NCBI RefSeq assembly: GCF_038396755.1
Contig: NZ_CP149822.1
Span: forward strand, 2,666,001-2,730,000
DNA: 64,000 nucleotides
Source: Chitinophaga pollutisoli
GTDB taxonomy: Bacteria; Bacteroidota; Bacteroidia; Chitinophagales; Chitinophagaceae
Reading direction: 5' to 3'
The position numbers were made by a program, and so were the translations under genes. The notes under the pieces are model-generated. The model saw only the letters and a program-made list of their open reading frames with translations, ran no database searches and was not told the origin of the DNA. Of this stretch, positions 18,777 through 27,675 are shown piece after piece. The first letter of the stretch is position 1. Every line of letters begins with the position of its first letter.

Positions 18777-19316
18777 ATGAAAATGCGAGAAATATCACTT
18801 TTCATTGCAATGAGCCTGGACGGTTATATTGCAAAACCTAATGACGACCTTTCGTTCTTGAAACTCGTTGAAAAAGCAGGAGAAGACTATGGTTATGAAG
18901 AATTTACAGATACAATTGACGTATTGATTGTTGGTAGAAAAACCTACGATTACGTACTTAAAAACGTCGGTTTATCTCATTACGACAATGGAAAACGGGA
19001 TGTTTATGTCATTACAAGAACGGAAAGACCACAAGCAGGTAGAACAACTTTTTATACAGGGAGCTTGCTTGAATTAGTTAGACGGCTGAAATCCGAAAAA
19101 GGTAAAAATATATATTGTGACGGAGGAGCGGAAGTAATAAATGAATTATTGAAGTACGATTTGATAGACAATTTTATCATTTCGATAATCCCCGTTTTAT
19201 TGGGTAATGGAACCAGACTTTTTAAAGACAGCAGACCAGAACAAACACTTGACTTTGTAGAAGTCAAAACGTATGAAACAGGATTGACACAATTGCATTA
19301 CAAACGAAAAAAGTAA
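18777..19316 (+). CDS. Dihydrofolate reductase family protein (RibD C-terminal-like)
   Basis: A 179-aa protein with the RibD C-terminal/DHFR-like fold. Motifs are ISLFIAMSLDGYIAKPNDDL at the N-terminus, DVLIVGRKTYDYV, NIYCDGGAEVINELLKYDLI and SIIPVLLGNGTRLF. Such proteins are putative NADPH-dependent reductases whose substrate is mostly unknown. Codon use is strongly AT-biased like the preceding AraC gene, so both seem to have arrived together. The AraC gene could regulate it. An ATG two codons downstream (18783) is also possible. Confidence 0.9.
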   Translation: MKMREISLFIAMSLDGYIAKPNDDLSFLKLVEKAGEDYGYEEFTDTIDVLIVGRKTYDYVLKNVGLSHYDNGKRDVYVITRTERPQAGRTTFYTGSLLELVRRLKSEKGKNIYCDGGAEVINELLKYDLIDNFIISIIPVLLGNGTRLFKDSRPEQTLDFVEVKTYETGLTQLHYKRKK

Positions 19317-19433
19317 AAACCATAATAAAATTAAAGGCATTAACTTTTTAAGAAGTTTACACACCGCTAAAGAACTAAAAGGCAGCAATAAAAGGCAGAC
19401 TAAGGCCGCTTGCCTAAGTTGCAATAGTTCCGA

Positions 19434-20029
19434 TTTGATGAACAGTCGGGTAAAAATATCAGGCAGCTGGCGGTATGCCGACCAACTTTCGTTTCATTTG
19501 CAGAAAAGGATATCCAGCCCGAATTGACTGCAGTGGTTACTTCGATCGAAATCAATGCCACACCGGAGACAGTCTGGAAAAATGTGGTGGAGTTTCCGGC
19601 GTTGCAGGCACCCACAGAATATATAATTAAAGCAGGCATCGCGTATCCGGTAATGCGAACATTCAGGGCTCGGGTGTCGGCGCCATCCGATATTGCAATT
19701 TCAACACGGGAAGTTTGTTGAACCCATCACGGTCTGGGACGCGCCACGTTTGCTGAAGTCCGATGTGCTGGCGCAACCTGCCCCCATGAAGGAAATCAGC
19801 TTCTGGGATCTCGACGCTCCGCATTTGCATGATTACTTCATCTCCAAATGCGGGCAATTCAAATTGACCGCACGTCCCCAACGGACGTACCCTACTGGAA
19901 GGTACTACCTGGTATTATCACAACATACGACCTGCAACATACTGGAGGCCCTGGAGCAATTTTATCATCCATGAGATTCATGGCAGGGTGCTTAGGCATA
20001 TTAAAGTGAACGCGGAAGGAACCCGTTAG
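19434..20029 (+). pseudogene. Degraded SRPBCC/polyketide-cyclase-like gene
   Basis: Pieces of one protein follow each other in different frames. First comes AVVTSIEINATPETVWKNVV and AGIAYPV (frame to about 19650), then NIQGSGVGAIRYCNFNTG. Next are FVEPITVWDAPRLLKSDVL and PHLHDYFISKCGQFKL (from about 19693). Last comes EGTTWYYHNIRPATYWRPW to a TAG at 20027-20029. The order and the EGTTWY and HGRVLRHIKVNAE pieces fit an SRPBCC-fold ligand-binding protein. At least three frameshifts are needed, so this is a dead gene, and its N-terminus is unclear. Confidence 0.75.
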
Positions 20030-20467
20030 AACGATCTATTCAATATGGACTGGCTATCGTCGAAAACAGCGATCACATCAAGTGGATTCATAAAGTTAAA
20101 ACTCCTTTCGAGGGCCGAATCACTACATAACAACCACCCTGACGCTGCGTGACAAAGACTGCGGAGCCGGACGGAAGGTGGACTTGATGCGGATGTAATG
20201 CGGAAATGAAGAGGGATTGCAAAACAACAGGCAGGGTGTAATAAAATGAGTTAAGGGCGCCTACAGCCCATAAAAATCCCCCCGGAGGCAAGCTCGCAGG
20301 AGAATTAGGGGTTATGAAATAATTTGAAAATGAAATCCTCACTACAGAATCTACCCGTTACGGCACTACCTTACTCCCGCTGAACGGTAACTTGATCTGC
20401 GAGAACAGGCACCATTGCACAGGGAACCACGCATAACGGGCGGGCATGTTGTACGGCAACCTGCACT
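20030..20467. other. No gene recognised; decayed DNA
   Basis: About 440 bp between two gene remnants. No open frame with protein-like composition, promoter motif or terminator was seen. It is most simply further decayed sequence. Confidence 0.5.
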
Positions 20468-20955
20468 TTAGGCGCTACGTTCTTCGACTGCCACAATATC
20501 CGCAGCCTTACACCGCCGGTTCAGCAGCACCTTGTCCCCCACAAATAGCCTGACCTGCAGGGTTATCACCAGCGTGCCTTTGCCTGTAACCTCAACAAGC
20601 ACCCGGGCGGCCGGGAAAAGAACATCCCGTTATCAGTGCAGGGATTGAAGCGAAAACCCGTTAATCCGGAGTGGTTGTTCTGCCCCGCATGCACGATAGC
20701 ACTGTTCAGCCGGTTTACCAGGCTGCCGTCGCAATCGTTGTCGAGATCGGGAGTGACGGCGCTGCGGATAAGCGCTCCTTTGCGGCTCGCCGCACCAAAC
20801 CATTGCGCGGCACGACGGCTACCCGCCGTCTGCCGGACCCGCTTCGGACAAGTGCGCAGATAATGCCTGCCGTTCCGGGTGTAGGCAATTACATTGCCCA
20901 ACCTGCCGATAAAAGTGATCAAAGAATTCAGGATTGCAGATTTTGTGTTATGGAA
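20468..20955 (-). pseudogene. Remnant of a hypothetical protein gene
   Basis: On the minus strand, a protein-like frame begins near TKSAILNSLITFIGRLGNVI and runs through NGRHYLRTCPKRVRQT, RRAAQWFGAASRKGALIR and DGSLVNRLNSAIVHAG to GLTGFRFNP. The sense then moves to another frame near 20610 (RVLVEVTGKGTLVITLQVRL, KVLLNRRCKAADIVAVEERS) and stops at 20468. The expected start codon in front of TKSA is absent. I believe it matches a family of uncharacterised Chitinophagaceae proteins, from memory only. One frameshift plus the lost start point to a pseudogene. Confidence 0.6.
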
Positions 20956-21127
20956 TATACTCAAGCCAGAGCGACCCGATCTGGCGGGGCATTGCACCAT
21001 TTCTAATGCCCCTTCACGGCTTGTTGCGAATACGCAAATGCTGACGGCCTTGCTATTGAAGCATCTCTAATGGAACCATAATCAAAGTTAGAAGTCTTCG
21101 AAATATGCTATATCACCGCCTCGCATA

Positions 21128-21550
21128 TCACTCCCCCGGCAGCAACCCCGGATTATACACCACCTCCCACAGGTGCCCATCCAAATCCATGAAGTAGCCG
21201 GAATAACCACCCCAGAACGTTTCCTGCGCCGGCTTAACCACCCTCGCGCCCGCGGCCTCCGCTTGCTGTATCACTTTATCCACCTCCTCACGTGAGTTAA
21301 CATTATGCCCGATCGTGAACTCCATGGAAGATGGCGCCTGCTCCGGCAAACCGCAATCCTCCGACAAACTCTTCCTGGGCCAGATCGCCAGCTTCAAACC
21401 TCCCTGCAGATCGAAAAACGCCACTGCGCCATGCTCGAACTCCTGACCTATCATCCCCGCCGACGGCAACCCCAAACCTTCATGATAAAACCTAAACGAC
21501 CGCTCGAGGTCGCTGACGCAAATGGTAAGAACTGAAATACCTGGTTTCAT
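21128..21550 (-). CDS. VOC family protein (glyoxalase/bleomycin-resistance fold)
   Basis: A 140-aa protein with one full vicinal-oxygen-chelate unit: ISVLTICVSDLERSFRFYHE and GLGLPS at the N-terminus, and GGYSGYFMDLDGHLWEVVYN at the C-terminus with the usual metal-ligand glutamate. Such proteins include isomerases, dioxygenases and drug-binding proteins; the substrate is not evident. It lies 16 bp after the multihaem cytochrome gene on the same strand and may be co-transcribed. Confidence 0.92.
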   Translation of the reverse strand: MKPGISVLTICVSDLERSFRFYHEGLGLPSAGMIGQEFEHGAVAFFDLQGGLKLAIWPRKSLSEDCGLPEQAPSSMEFTIGHNVNSREEVDKVIQQAEAAGARVVKPAQETFWGGYSGYFMDLDGHLWEVVYNPGLLPGE

Positions 21551-21566
21551 TGTTTTCGATATTTAA

Positions 21567-22772
21567 TCAATCCATCTTCTTCACCAATTCCTCATACACC
21601 GCAATCAAATGCGTCCGCACCGAATCCGGGGTAGGGCTTTCCTTCCTGTTGGCCAGCAGCGTGATGGAACCCGATGGCAATGCAGGCATGTGACAATCGA
21701 TACAATTCTGTTGCAGGACCGCCGATGGCTTGCCCGTATGCTTGCAGAATTGCGGAGATTCAGGCTCGTGGCAGGTCATGCAGCGCTGCGAGAACGTCTG
21801 CATATTGGTGCGCTCCGTCACGTGGGGGTTGTGGCAGGATGAGCAATTCATCGTTTTGCTTTGCAGGAAACACTGGCTGGCGGCCAGCAACTGCATCTGG
21901 TTACCGTGAACGTCCAGCTGGGTGGGCTTCTGCGGAAAAGGAACCGTCGGGATGATGAAGTCGGACAGCTTATCCCCGGGCTTGAATGTGAAAGCAGGTT
22001 TGTATAAAGGCTTCAGGCCGGAATGGCAAAGCGCGCAGGCATCCAGGCGCTGAATACGGCTGAGCGTATCCATCAGGGTGATGTGATGAGGCTCCTTTGC
22101 AGCAGGGTTTTCCGTATGAAAATCGACGTGCGCCGCTGCGGGACCGTGACACCGCTGGCAATCGATCCCCGCGATCATCTCACGCTTCGCGAACTTCTCG
22201 GTGATGGTTACTCCTTTCACTTCTTCCCGCACCTTCACCATCGAACTATGACAACCGAAACAGGTGCTGGGAATCACCCGGTCGAACTTAGGATGGTCCG
22301 CCGGGAAACCCGGACTGTTCGCCCAGCCATCCGCCGGCACGAACCAGGATATTGGCAACTGGAAATATTGTTCATTCCGCCAGTATAAAAAAGTCTGCGC
22401 CTTCCGCCCAGAGCCGAACACCACGTCAAACGGGTACCGCGCCGCTTCTTTCCCATCCACCATCACCTTCTGAAATAATTCCTCCCCCTGCTTCTCCATC
22501 ACCACATCCGCCCTGCCCGCAAAGTGAAACACATTGCCCGGCGCATTAAAATTCCCCTTTACCGTACCCCCTCCCGCCACCGCGGACGAATGCGCATGCG
22601 CCGTGGAAGCATAACTATCATAAACTGCCTTGTGGCATTGCGCACACGATGCCGCATCCGCAAACGCATTGCCCCGTGGGTCAGCAGCGGCAGCACTCCG
22701 GTTGGAGCACCGCGACAAAAGCCCCACCGCAACAGCGATGCATAGCATAAACAAAATCTGGCGTTTATTCAT
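21567..22772 (-). CDS. Multihaem (seven CXXCH) c-type cytochrome
   Basis: A 401-aa exported protein with seven haem-binding motifs in order: CAQCH, CFGCH, CQRCH, CALCH, CSSCH, CMTCH and CIDCH. An N-terminal signal (MNKRQILFMLCIAVAVGLL) precedes a Cys that may be a lipidation site, though SRC is an unusual lipobox. The pattern resembles periplasmic electron carriers of the cytochrome c554/hydroxylamine-oxidoreductase-related type. The redox partner is unknown. The start at 22772 is preferred over the upstream in-frame ATG at 22820 because it puts the signal peptide at the N-terminus. It is divergent from a Crp/Fnr regulator 98 bp away. Confidence 0.9.
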   Translation of the reverse strand: MNKRQILFMLCIAVAVGLLSRCSNRSAAAADPRGNAFADAASCAQCHKAVYDSYASTAHAHSSAVAGGGTVKGNFNAPGNVFHFAGRADVVMEKQGEELFQKVMVDGKEAARYPFDVVFGSGRKAQTFLYWRNEQYFQLPISWFVPADGWANSPGFPADHPKFDRVIPSTCFGCHSSMVKVREEVKGVTITEKFAKREMIAGIDCQRCHGPAAAHVDFHTENPAAKEPHHITLMDTLSRIQRLDACALCHSGLKPLYKPAFTFKPGDKLSDFIIPTVPFPQKPTQLDVHGNQMQLLAASQCFLQSKTMNCSSCHNPHVTERTNMQTFSQRCMTCHEPESPQFCKHTGKPSAVLQQNCIDCHMPALPSGSITLLANRKESPTPDSVRTHLIAVYEELVKKMD

Positions 22773-22846
22773 AACGGGGAAATTAACAGCGGGCTTCCTT
22801 ATCCATGCCCATTCTTCCAATTTAATTAAAAATCAGTTGTTAATCT

Positions 22847-22854
22847 TACTTTTG
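22847..22854 (+). promoter_or_regulatory. -7 promoter element of the Crp/Fnr gene
   Basis: TACTTTTG matches TAnnTTTG, followed by AAGGAA (22855-22860), a fair ribosome-binding site 10 bp before the ATG at 22871. Confidence 0.6.
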
Positions 22855-22870
22855 AAGGAATTTAGCTCCC

Positions 22871-23449
22871 ATGGAACAGATCCGACAATACTTCCATCAA
22901 TTCACGCCGCTGTCGGATGCGGACTGGCTTTACTTTTCCTCGCGGCTGATACCTGAATCCTTCCCGAAGAAATCCCTCGTCCTGTGCGCCGGACAAACCG
23001 AAAATTACCTTTCATTTATCGCGGAAGGGCTCGTGCGTTTCTTCATTCCCGGCGATGAAGAAAACGACGTCACATTCAGCTTCTCCTTTGCCGGAGACTT
23101 CGTATCCGCCTACGATTCATTCCTCACCCGCCAACCTTCCACCTACCACGTTGAAACGTTGACCGACACTGTGCTGCTGCGCGTGTCTTACACCGATCTC
23201 CAGGATATTTACCAAAACACCGCCGCGGGTAATATCATTGGCCGGCATGCCGGGGAAGGCCTCTATCTCACGCTGCTGCGCCGCGAGATCTCCCTTCTCC
23301 ACGAAACGGCGGAACAACGGTACGTCAAGCTGCTGACGGATCAGCCCAAGCTCATTCGCGAAATCCCGCTCAAATACATCGCCTCTTATATCGGCATCAC
23401 GCCGCAGGCGCTCAGCAGGATCCGCAAACGCATTGCAGGCATTTCTTAA
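22871..23449 (+). CDS. Crp/Fnr family transcriptional regulator
   Basis: A 192-aa regulator with an N-terminal cyclic-nucleotide-binding-like domain (LVLCAGQTENYLSFIAEGLV, FIPGDEENDVTFSFSFAGDF) and a C-terminal winged helix (EIPLKYIASYIGITPQALSR). No cysteine cluster for an iron-sulphur centre is seen, so it is not a classical oxygen-sensing FNR. This two-domain type is common in Bacteroidota. It precedes a DoxX-like gene by 53 bp and is divergent from the seven-haem cytochrome. Either could be its target. Confidence 0.93.
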   Translation: MEQIRQYFHQFTPLSDADWLYFSSRLIPESFPKKSLVLCAGQTENYLSFIAEGLVRFFIPGDEENDVTFSFSFAGDFVSAYDSFLTRQPSTYHVETLTDTVLLRVSYTDLQDIYQNTAAGNIIGRHAGEGLYLTLLRREISLLHETAEQRYVKLLTDQPKLIREIPLKYIASYIGITPQALSRIRKRIAGIS

Positions 23450-23502
23450 CCTGGGTTCATTGATTTCAACGTGTAAGGTTTGGAAATTTGCAGTAAAAAA
23501 AG

Positions 23503-23988
23503 ATGGTCCCCGAAATCACATTACTCGCCGTTTCCCTGATCGCACTGCTGCTGCTGAAATGGAAACACAAGGAATTCAGGTTTGCACAAGCCGCCCGCAT
23601 TGGAATGGCCGCCATGCTCTTTGTTACGGGTGGCGCCCATTTCGGATTTGCGAAAGGCATGGCGATGATGCTGCCGGATGCCATCCCATTTAAAATGGGC
23701 ATCGTTTATTTCACCGGCATACTGGAAATCGCAGCCGGGACAGGACTGCTCATTCCGAAATTTGCGGCGCGCACGGGATGGTGGCTCATCGCGTTCTTCG
23801 TCTGCATCACACCGGCCAATATCTACGCGGCCCTGCACCACGTAAACCTGGAAACGGCCAGTTACGACGGAAACGGACCAGCGTACCTCTGGTTTCGCCT
23901 GCCTTTGCAGCTCGTATTTATCGGATGGGTATACTTTTCAGCCATCAGGCCTTCCACGGTGCCGCGGGTCGCCGGTCACTTGGTGTAA
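23503..23988 (+). CDS. DoxX-like membrane protein
   Basis: A 161-aa protein with four predicted membrane segments and the DoxX-family style of conserved pieces: AARIGMAAMLFVTGGAHFGF, FTGILEIAAGTGLLIPKFAAR and ITPANIYAALHHV. DoxX-like proteins are small membrane proteins, some linked to redox stress or quinone chemistry; the role of this one is unknown. It follows the Crp/Fnr gene on the same strand. Its 3' end overlaps the convergent thioredoxin gene by 13 bp. Confidence 0.85.
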   Translation: MVPEITLLAVSLIALLLLKWKHKEFRFAQAARIGMAAMLFVTGGAHFGFAKGMAMMLPDAIPFKMGIVYFTGILEIAAGTGLLIPKFAARTGWWLIAFFVCITPANIYAALHHVNLETASYDGNGPAYLWFRLPLQLVFIGWVYFSAIRPSTVPRVAGHLV

Positions 23989-24470
23989 AGGGCGGGATTT
24001 AAGGCGGAAGGCGCCCACTGGCGCAGCATGTCGAGGATCTTCTTCTCATCATAGGAATCGGCGGATTCGAGGATGCCCGTGTTCTGCGTATGCAGGCGGT
24101 TGCCTTTGGCATCGAGGATCACAAGCACCGGGAAGCCGAAGCGCTGCGGAAAGCCAAGCTCTTTGAGGATATCAAGGTTCTTATTCTCCTTGCTGTAATT
24201 GAGGTGATACACGACGTAGTTGTTTTCCTGCGCCTGGGCGAGCTCGGGGTGATCGTTCACGAATTTATACAACCGCTTGCACCAAATGCACCAGTTGCCG
24301 CCGACCTGCAACAGCACGTGCTTTTTTTCCAGCGAAGCTTTTTGCAGCGCGGCTTTCAAATCCGCACGCGCGTCTGCCGAAGGATTGTAAATACTATCGA
24401 GGCTTTTATGTTGCGCCGATGCCGCACCAAAAGCGATAACGGCCATCATAATCAGTAAGAATTGTTTCAT
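23976..24470 (-). CDS. Exported thioredoxin-fold protein
   Basis: A 164-aa protein with a signal peptide (ends GAASAQ) and a thioredoxin fold. The active site is CIWC in GGNWCIWCKRL, and the cis-proline is in QRFGFPVLVILDAKG. It should act as a periplasmic thiol-disulphide oxidoreductase. Its gene overlaps the convergent DoxX-like gene by 13 bp (23976-23988). It is not obviously part of an operon. Confidence 0.92.
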   Translation of the reverse strand: MKQFLLIMMAVIAFGAASAQHKSLDSIYNPSADARADLKAALQKASLEKKHVLLQVGGNWCIWCKRLYKFVNDHPELAQAQENNYVVYHLNYSKENKNLDILKELGFPQRFGFPVLVILDAKGNRLHTQNTGILESADSYDEKKILDMLRQWAPSALNPALYTK

Positions 24471-24503
24471 ATACGAATCAGTGAACAGCTAATATAAGGT
24501 TTT

Positions 24504-26654
24504 TCAGGCCTTCTTGCTGTCGCGCTCCAGCCGCCGGAGCATTTTCTGCAGATCCGCTCCTTTACCCAAAACCGGCTTGAACAGATCGCCTTCGCTTTTG
24601 ATCCGGTCCAGGGCGTTGTGGATGTTGAAATCGGTGATTTTCAGGCCTGGCTTTACTTCTTCCCAATGCAGGGGCATGGATACCGGGGCGCCGGGCTTGG
24701 GACGGAGAGAATAGGGCGCCGCCAGCGTGGCTTTCGGACGGTTTTGGAGATAATCGATGTATAATTTCCCTTTCCGGTTGCGTGTCATCCGCTCGATACT
24801 GGTATACCCCGGCAGCATTTCGTGCACTTTCGTGGCGATGATCTTCCCGAACAATTGGCATTCGTCGTAAGTATATTTTGCGTTCAGCGGGATGTAGATG
24901 TGAATGCCTGTGCTGCCGGAAGTCTTCGGATATCCCTTCACGCCCAACCCGTCGATCACTTCCTTTACCGCCAGCGCGGTTTCAATCACCTGCCGGAAGG
25001 TGTTTTTCTCCGAAGGATCGAGGTCGAGGCAACACCAGTCGGGATGATCAGGCGTTTGAATGGTGCTGTTCCAGGGATTCATCTCGATGGAACCGCTGTT
25101 TGCCATCCAGAGGATCGCGGCGGCGTCTTCGGGAACGAGAAAATTTTTGTCTTCCCCTTCGCTCGTTGTATACGGATATTGCCGCATCCAGTCGGGAGCG
25201 GTAGCGGTGACGTCTTTCTGATAAAAACTTTTCCCGGCGATGCCATTCGGGTAGCGGTTCATGGATTGCGGCCTGCCGGCGAGGTAGGGAAGGATGAAGG
25301 GCGCCACCTGATAGTAGTAGTTCAGCATGTCGCGCTTGGTGATCCTTTCCTTCGGCCAGTAGATTTTATCCAGGTTGGAAAATTTCAGTTCATGCCCGCT
25401 CACTTGCCGCACCTGCGAATCCGCCGAAGGGTTCAGCAACGTTTTACGGGATTTGGCCCCCGCGGGCGTCAGCGGCATCTTTACTTTCCTGCGAGGTTTT
25501 TCTTCTGTTACTTCGGACACGGCTGTTTCCTTTTCCGCTTTTACTTCACCGGCAGGCTTATCGTCGCGCAGCCCTTCGAATGACGGGTGCCGCATTACCC
25601 CGTCGGAGGTTATCTCCGTATAGTTCACCTCGCACACCAGCTCCGGTTTCAACCAGAAAGCCTCCGCTTTCGGAGGATTGGGGCGGAAACGGCTGGGCTT
25701 GTTGACGTCAGGTTCCTGCGTGAATGGCTGCCGCTTGCGCAGCAAGGGCTTGAATTTCTCCATAATCTCCTGTTGCTGCCGCACTGTAAACCCCGTCCCT
25801 ACCTTCCCGGAATACACCAGTTTCCCGTTCTCCATAAATCCTACCAGCAACGCCGAGAAGGGCTTTTTACTGCCTTCATTCTTCGTATACCCGCCGATAA
25901 CGGCTTCCTGCCGGCGCCCGGATTTAATCTTCAGCCAGTCGCGCGCCCGGTCGCCGGAGCGGTAAGTGCTGTTTTTCTCCTTGGCCATGATCCCCTCCAG
26001 TCCGAGCTCCTTCACCGCCTGCATGAACTCTTTCCCGGACGTGGCGTACCCCGGGCTACTGAGTATCGCGCCGGTTGCCGGGATCAGGGCTTCCAGGATG
26101 GTTTTGCGGTCGGTAAGGGGAAGATCGCGGAGGTCGTGGCCGTCGTACCACAGGATATCGAAAACATAATACCGCAGCTCGCCGTCGGCCTCGCTGCGCC
26201 ATTGCTGCAGCGCGCCGAAGTTCGCCGCACCGTTGTCGCTCACGGCAACGATCTCACCGTCTACCACGGCGCGGATCCCCCAGGCCTGCAGCGCTTCCTG
26301 GATGGGATAGAACTTCTGGGAAAAGGATTTGTTGTTGCGGGACCGAAGGTCCGTCGCCTTTTTATCCATGAAGGCGAGCGACCGGTAGCCGTCCCACTTG
26401 ATCTCGAAGATCCATTCGTCCGAACCGGGCGGCTCGTTCACCAGCGTGGCCAGCATGGGCCGGATATTGGGGTCCATCGGCCGTTTGACCGCCTTTTTCA
26501 GCAAGGCGGCCACCTTCGCGGGGAGTTTCCCCGGCGGTTTGACAGCCTTCTTCCGGGCAGCGGCGGGCTGCTTGCGAAGGTCCGCGGCGCCGGCCAGCGC
26601 GCCGGGCGTCGGAGCTCGTTCCTCTATGGCGGTATGTGAAGCTTTCCTTGCCAT
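24504..26654 (-). CDS. ligD: DNA ligase D, ligase plus polymerase domains
   Basis: A 716-aa ATP-dependent ligase of bacterial non-homologous end joining. After a Lys/Ala-rich 60-aa leader comes the adenylation domain with nucleophile K86 in FEIKWDGYR. An OB-fold domain extends to about 400. The C-terminal LigD polymerase/primase domain has the metal-site motif LDLDPSE and SGSTGIHIYIPL. The 3'-phosphoesterase domain found in many LigD proteins is absent. Ku, the usual partner, is not in this window. The order is ligase then polymerase. Confidence 0.95.
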   Translation of the reverse strand: MARKASHTAIEERAPTPGALAGAADLRKQPAAARKKAVKPPGKLPAKVAALLKKAVKRPMDPNIRPMLATLVNEPPGSDEWIFEIKWDGYRSLAFMDKKATDLRSRNNKSFSQKFYPIQEALQAWGIRAVVDGEIVAVSDNGAANFGALQQWRSEADGELRYYVFDILWYDGHDLRDLPLTDRKTILEALIPATGAILSSPGYATSGKEFMQAVKELGLEGIMAKEKNSTYRSGDRARDWLKIKSGRRQEAVIGGYTKNEGSKKPFSALLVGFMENGKLVYSGKVGTGFTVRQQQEIMEKFKPLLRKRQPFTQEPDVNKPSRFRPNPPKAEAFWLKPELVCEVNYTEITSDGVMRHPSFEGLRDDKPAGEVKAEKETAVSEVTEEKPRRKVKMPLTPAGAKSRKTLLNPSADSQVRQVSGHELKFSNLDKIYWPKERITKRDMLNYYYQVAPFILPYLAGRPQSMNRYPNGIAGKSFYQKDVTATAPDWMRQYPYTTSEGEDKNFLVPEDAAAILWMANSGSIEMNPWNSTIQTPDHPDWCCLDLDPSEKNTFRQVIETALAVKEVIDGLGVKGYPKTSGSTGIHIYIPLNAKYTYDECQLFGKIIATKVHEMLPGYTSIERMTRNRKGKLYIDYLQNRPKATLAAPYSLRPKPGAPVSMPLHWEEVKPGLKITDFNIHNALDRIKSEGDLFKPVLGKGADLQKMLRRLERDSKKA

Positions 26655-26714
26655 TTCTGCCAGTCATGCGGCAGAAACTATGCCAGCTGGAATTGCCCGT
26701 TTTCCGCCACAGTG

Positions 26715-27566
26715 CTATTTCACGAAGCGGAAATCGAAAGCCCCCGTGCGCAGGTGCACCCCATATTCCAGCCAGGCCTTCATACATGCGCAGAAATTGG
26801 CCCAGCCTTCCGTATTGCCCACCAGCCATTCCTGCCCCGGATCATACCCTTCAGGCGAAGATTCCTCGATTTTCACAATGGTGGCCTTACCCTCCGCGAA
26901 AGGCTCCAGGCGGATGGCGCATTCCAGCTCATGGCCGTTCACGTCCCAGCCGAAGCGCACCAGCGAGGGCGATTCCACTTTTTTCACCCGCACCGGAACG
27001 TCGCCGTCGAATTCCGGGAAGCGCCAGGTGAGGGTAGCGCCGGTAGCCATCCTGCCGGTGGATTGCGAAATGAAATAGTGGCGCATGATCTCCGGATTCA
27101 CGATCGCTTCAAACACTTCCGCCACAGGCTTGCCGATCTGGATCGCAGCTTTGGCCGCAGGCCCCGGTTCCGGCTGTTTCCCCAGGTTGAAATCTCCCAG
27201 GCCGAAAGCATTCCCCAACGGATCACGGAGCATGGCGTAATGGATGCGCCCTTCCTTGTTTTTCGCGATTTTCACCACTTCCCCACCCAGTCGCTCGCAC
27301 GCTTCCACACATTTCTCCGGTTCATCAACGTGCACATACAGCATCCACGCCTGCGGAACGCCCAGGTTCCCGCCCCTGGCATGGCAAACGCCGCCCACCG
27401 GCTTTCCGGCATCGTCTTTCATCATGTAATCCTCGTACGATTCACCGCCGTCTTTCATCGGTATACCGTCCGATTCCCAACCGATCACTTCCTGGTAAAA
27501 ATCGCGTAGCGCCGTGGCGCCAGGCACGGTGAGGTCGGCGAAGATGAATGCTCCCTTTGTATACAT
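26715..27566 (-). CDS. VOC domain - SRPBCC (AHSA1-like) fusion protein
   Basis: A 283-aa two-domain protein. Residues 1-128 form a VOC-fold unit (GAFIFADLTVPGATALRDFY, WMLYVHVDEPEKCVEAC, MLRDPLGNAFGLGDF). Residues 135-283 form an SRPBCC/AHSA1-type domain (IQIGKPVAEVFEAIVNPEIM, SPSLVRFGWDVNGHE, EGWANFCACMKAWLEYG). Both folds bind small hydrophobic ligands. A single open frame covers both, with no stop or shift at the junction, so this is a true fusion. Function is unknown. It is upstream of ligD on the same strand, with 60 bp between. Confidence 0.88.
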   Translation of the reverse strand: MYTKGAFIFADLTVPGATALRDFYQEVIGWESDGIPMKDGGESYEDYMMKDDAGKPVGGVCHARGGNLGVPQAWMLYVHVDEPEKCVEACERLGGEVVKIAKNKEGRIHYAMLRDPLGNAFGLGDFNLGKQPEPGPAAKAAIQIGKPVAEVFEAIVNPEIMRHYFISQSTGRMATGATLTWRFPEFDGDVPVRVKKVESPSLVRFGWDVNGHELECAIRLEPFAEGKATIVKIEESSPEGYDPGQEWLVGNTEGWANFCACMKAWLEYGVHLRTGAFDFRFVK

Positions 27567-27675
27567 GGCATTGAAATTTTTAACTCCCGGAATTTACGAC
27601 AATTGCACTTCCGCCTGGGGGGCTTTTTGAGCCATTATCCTGGCCACAATGCCCCTGTACATAACGCCTGAAAAC

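Noticed and set aside
17693..19316. A complete mobile element at tRNA-Arg
   Set aside because: No integrase, no direct repeat of the tRNA 3' end and no transfer genes were found.
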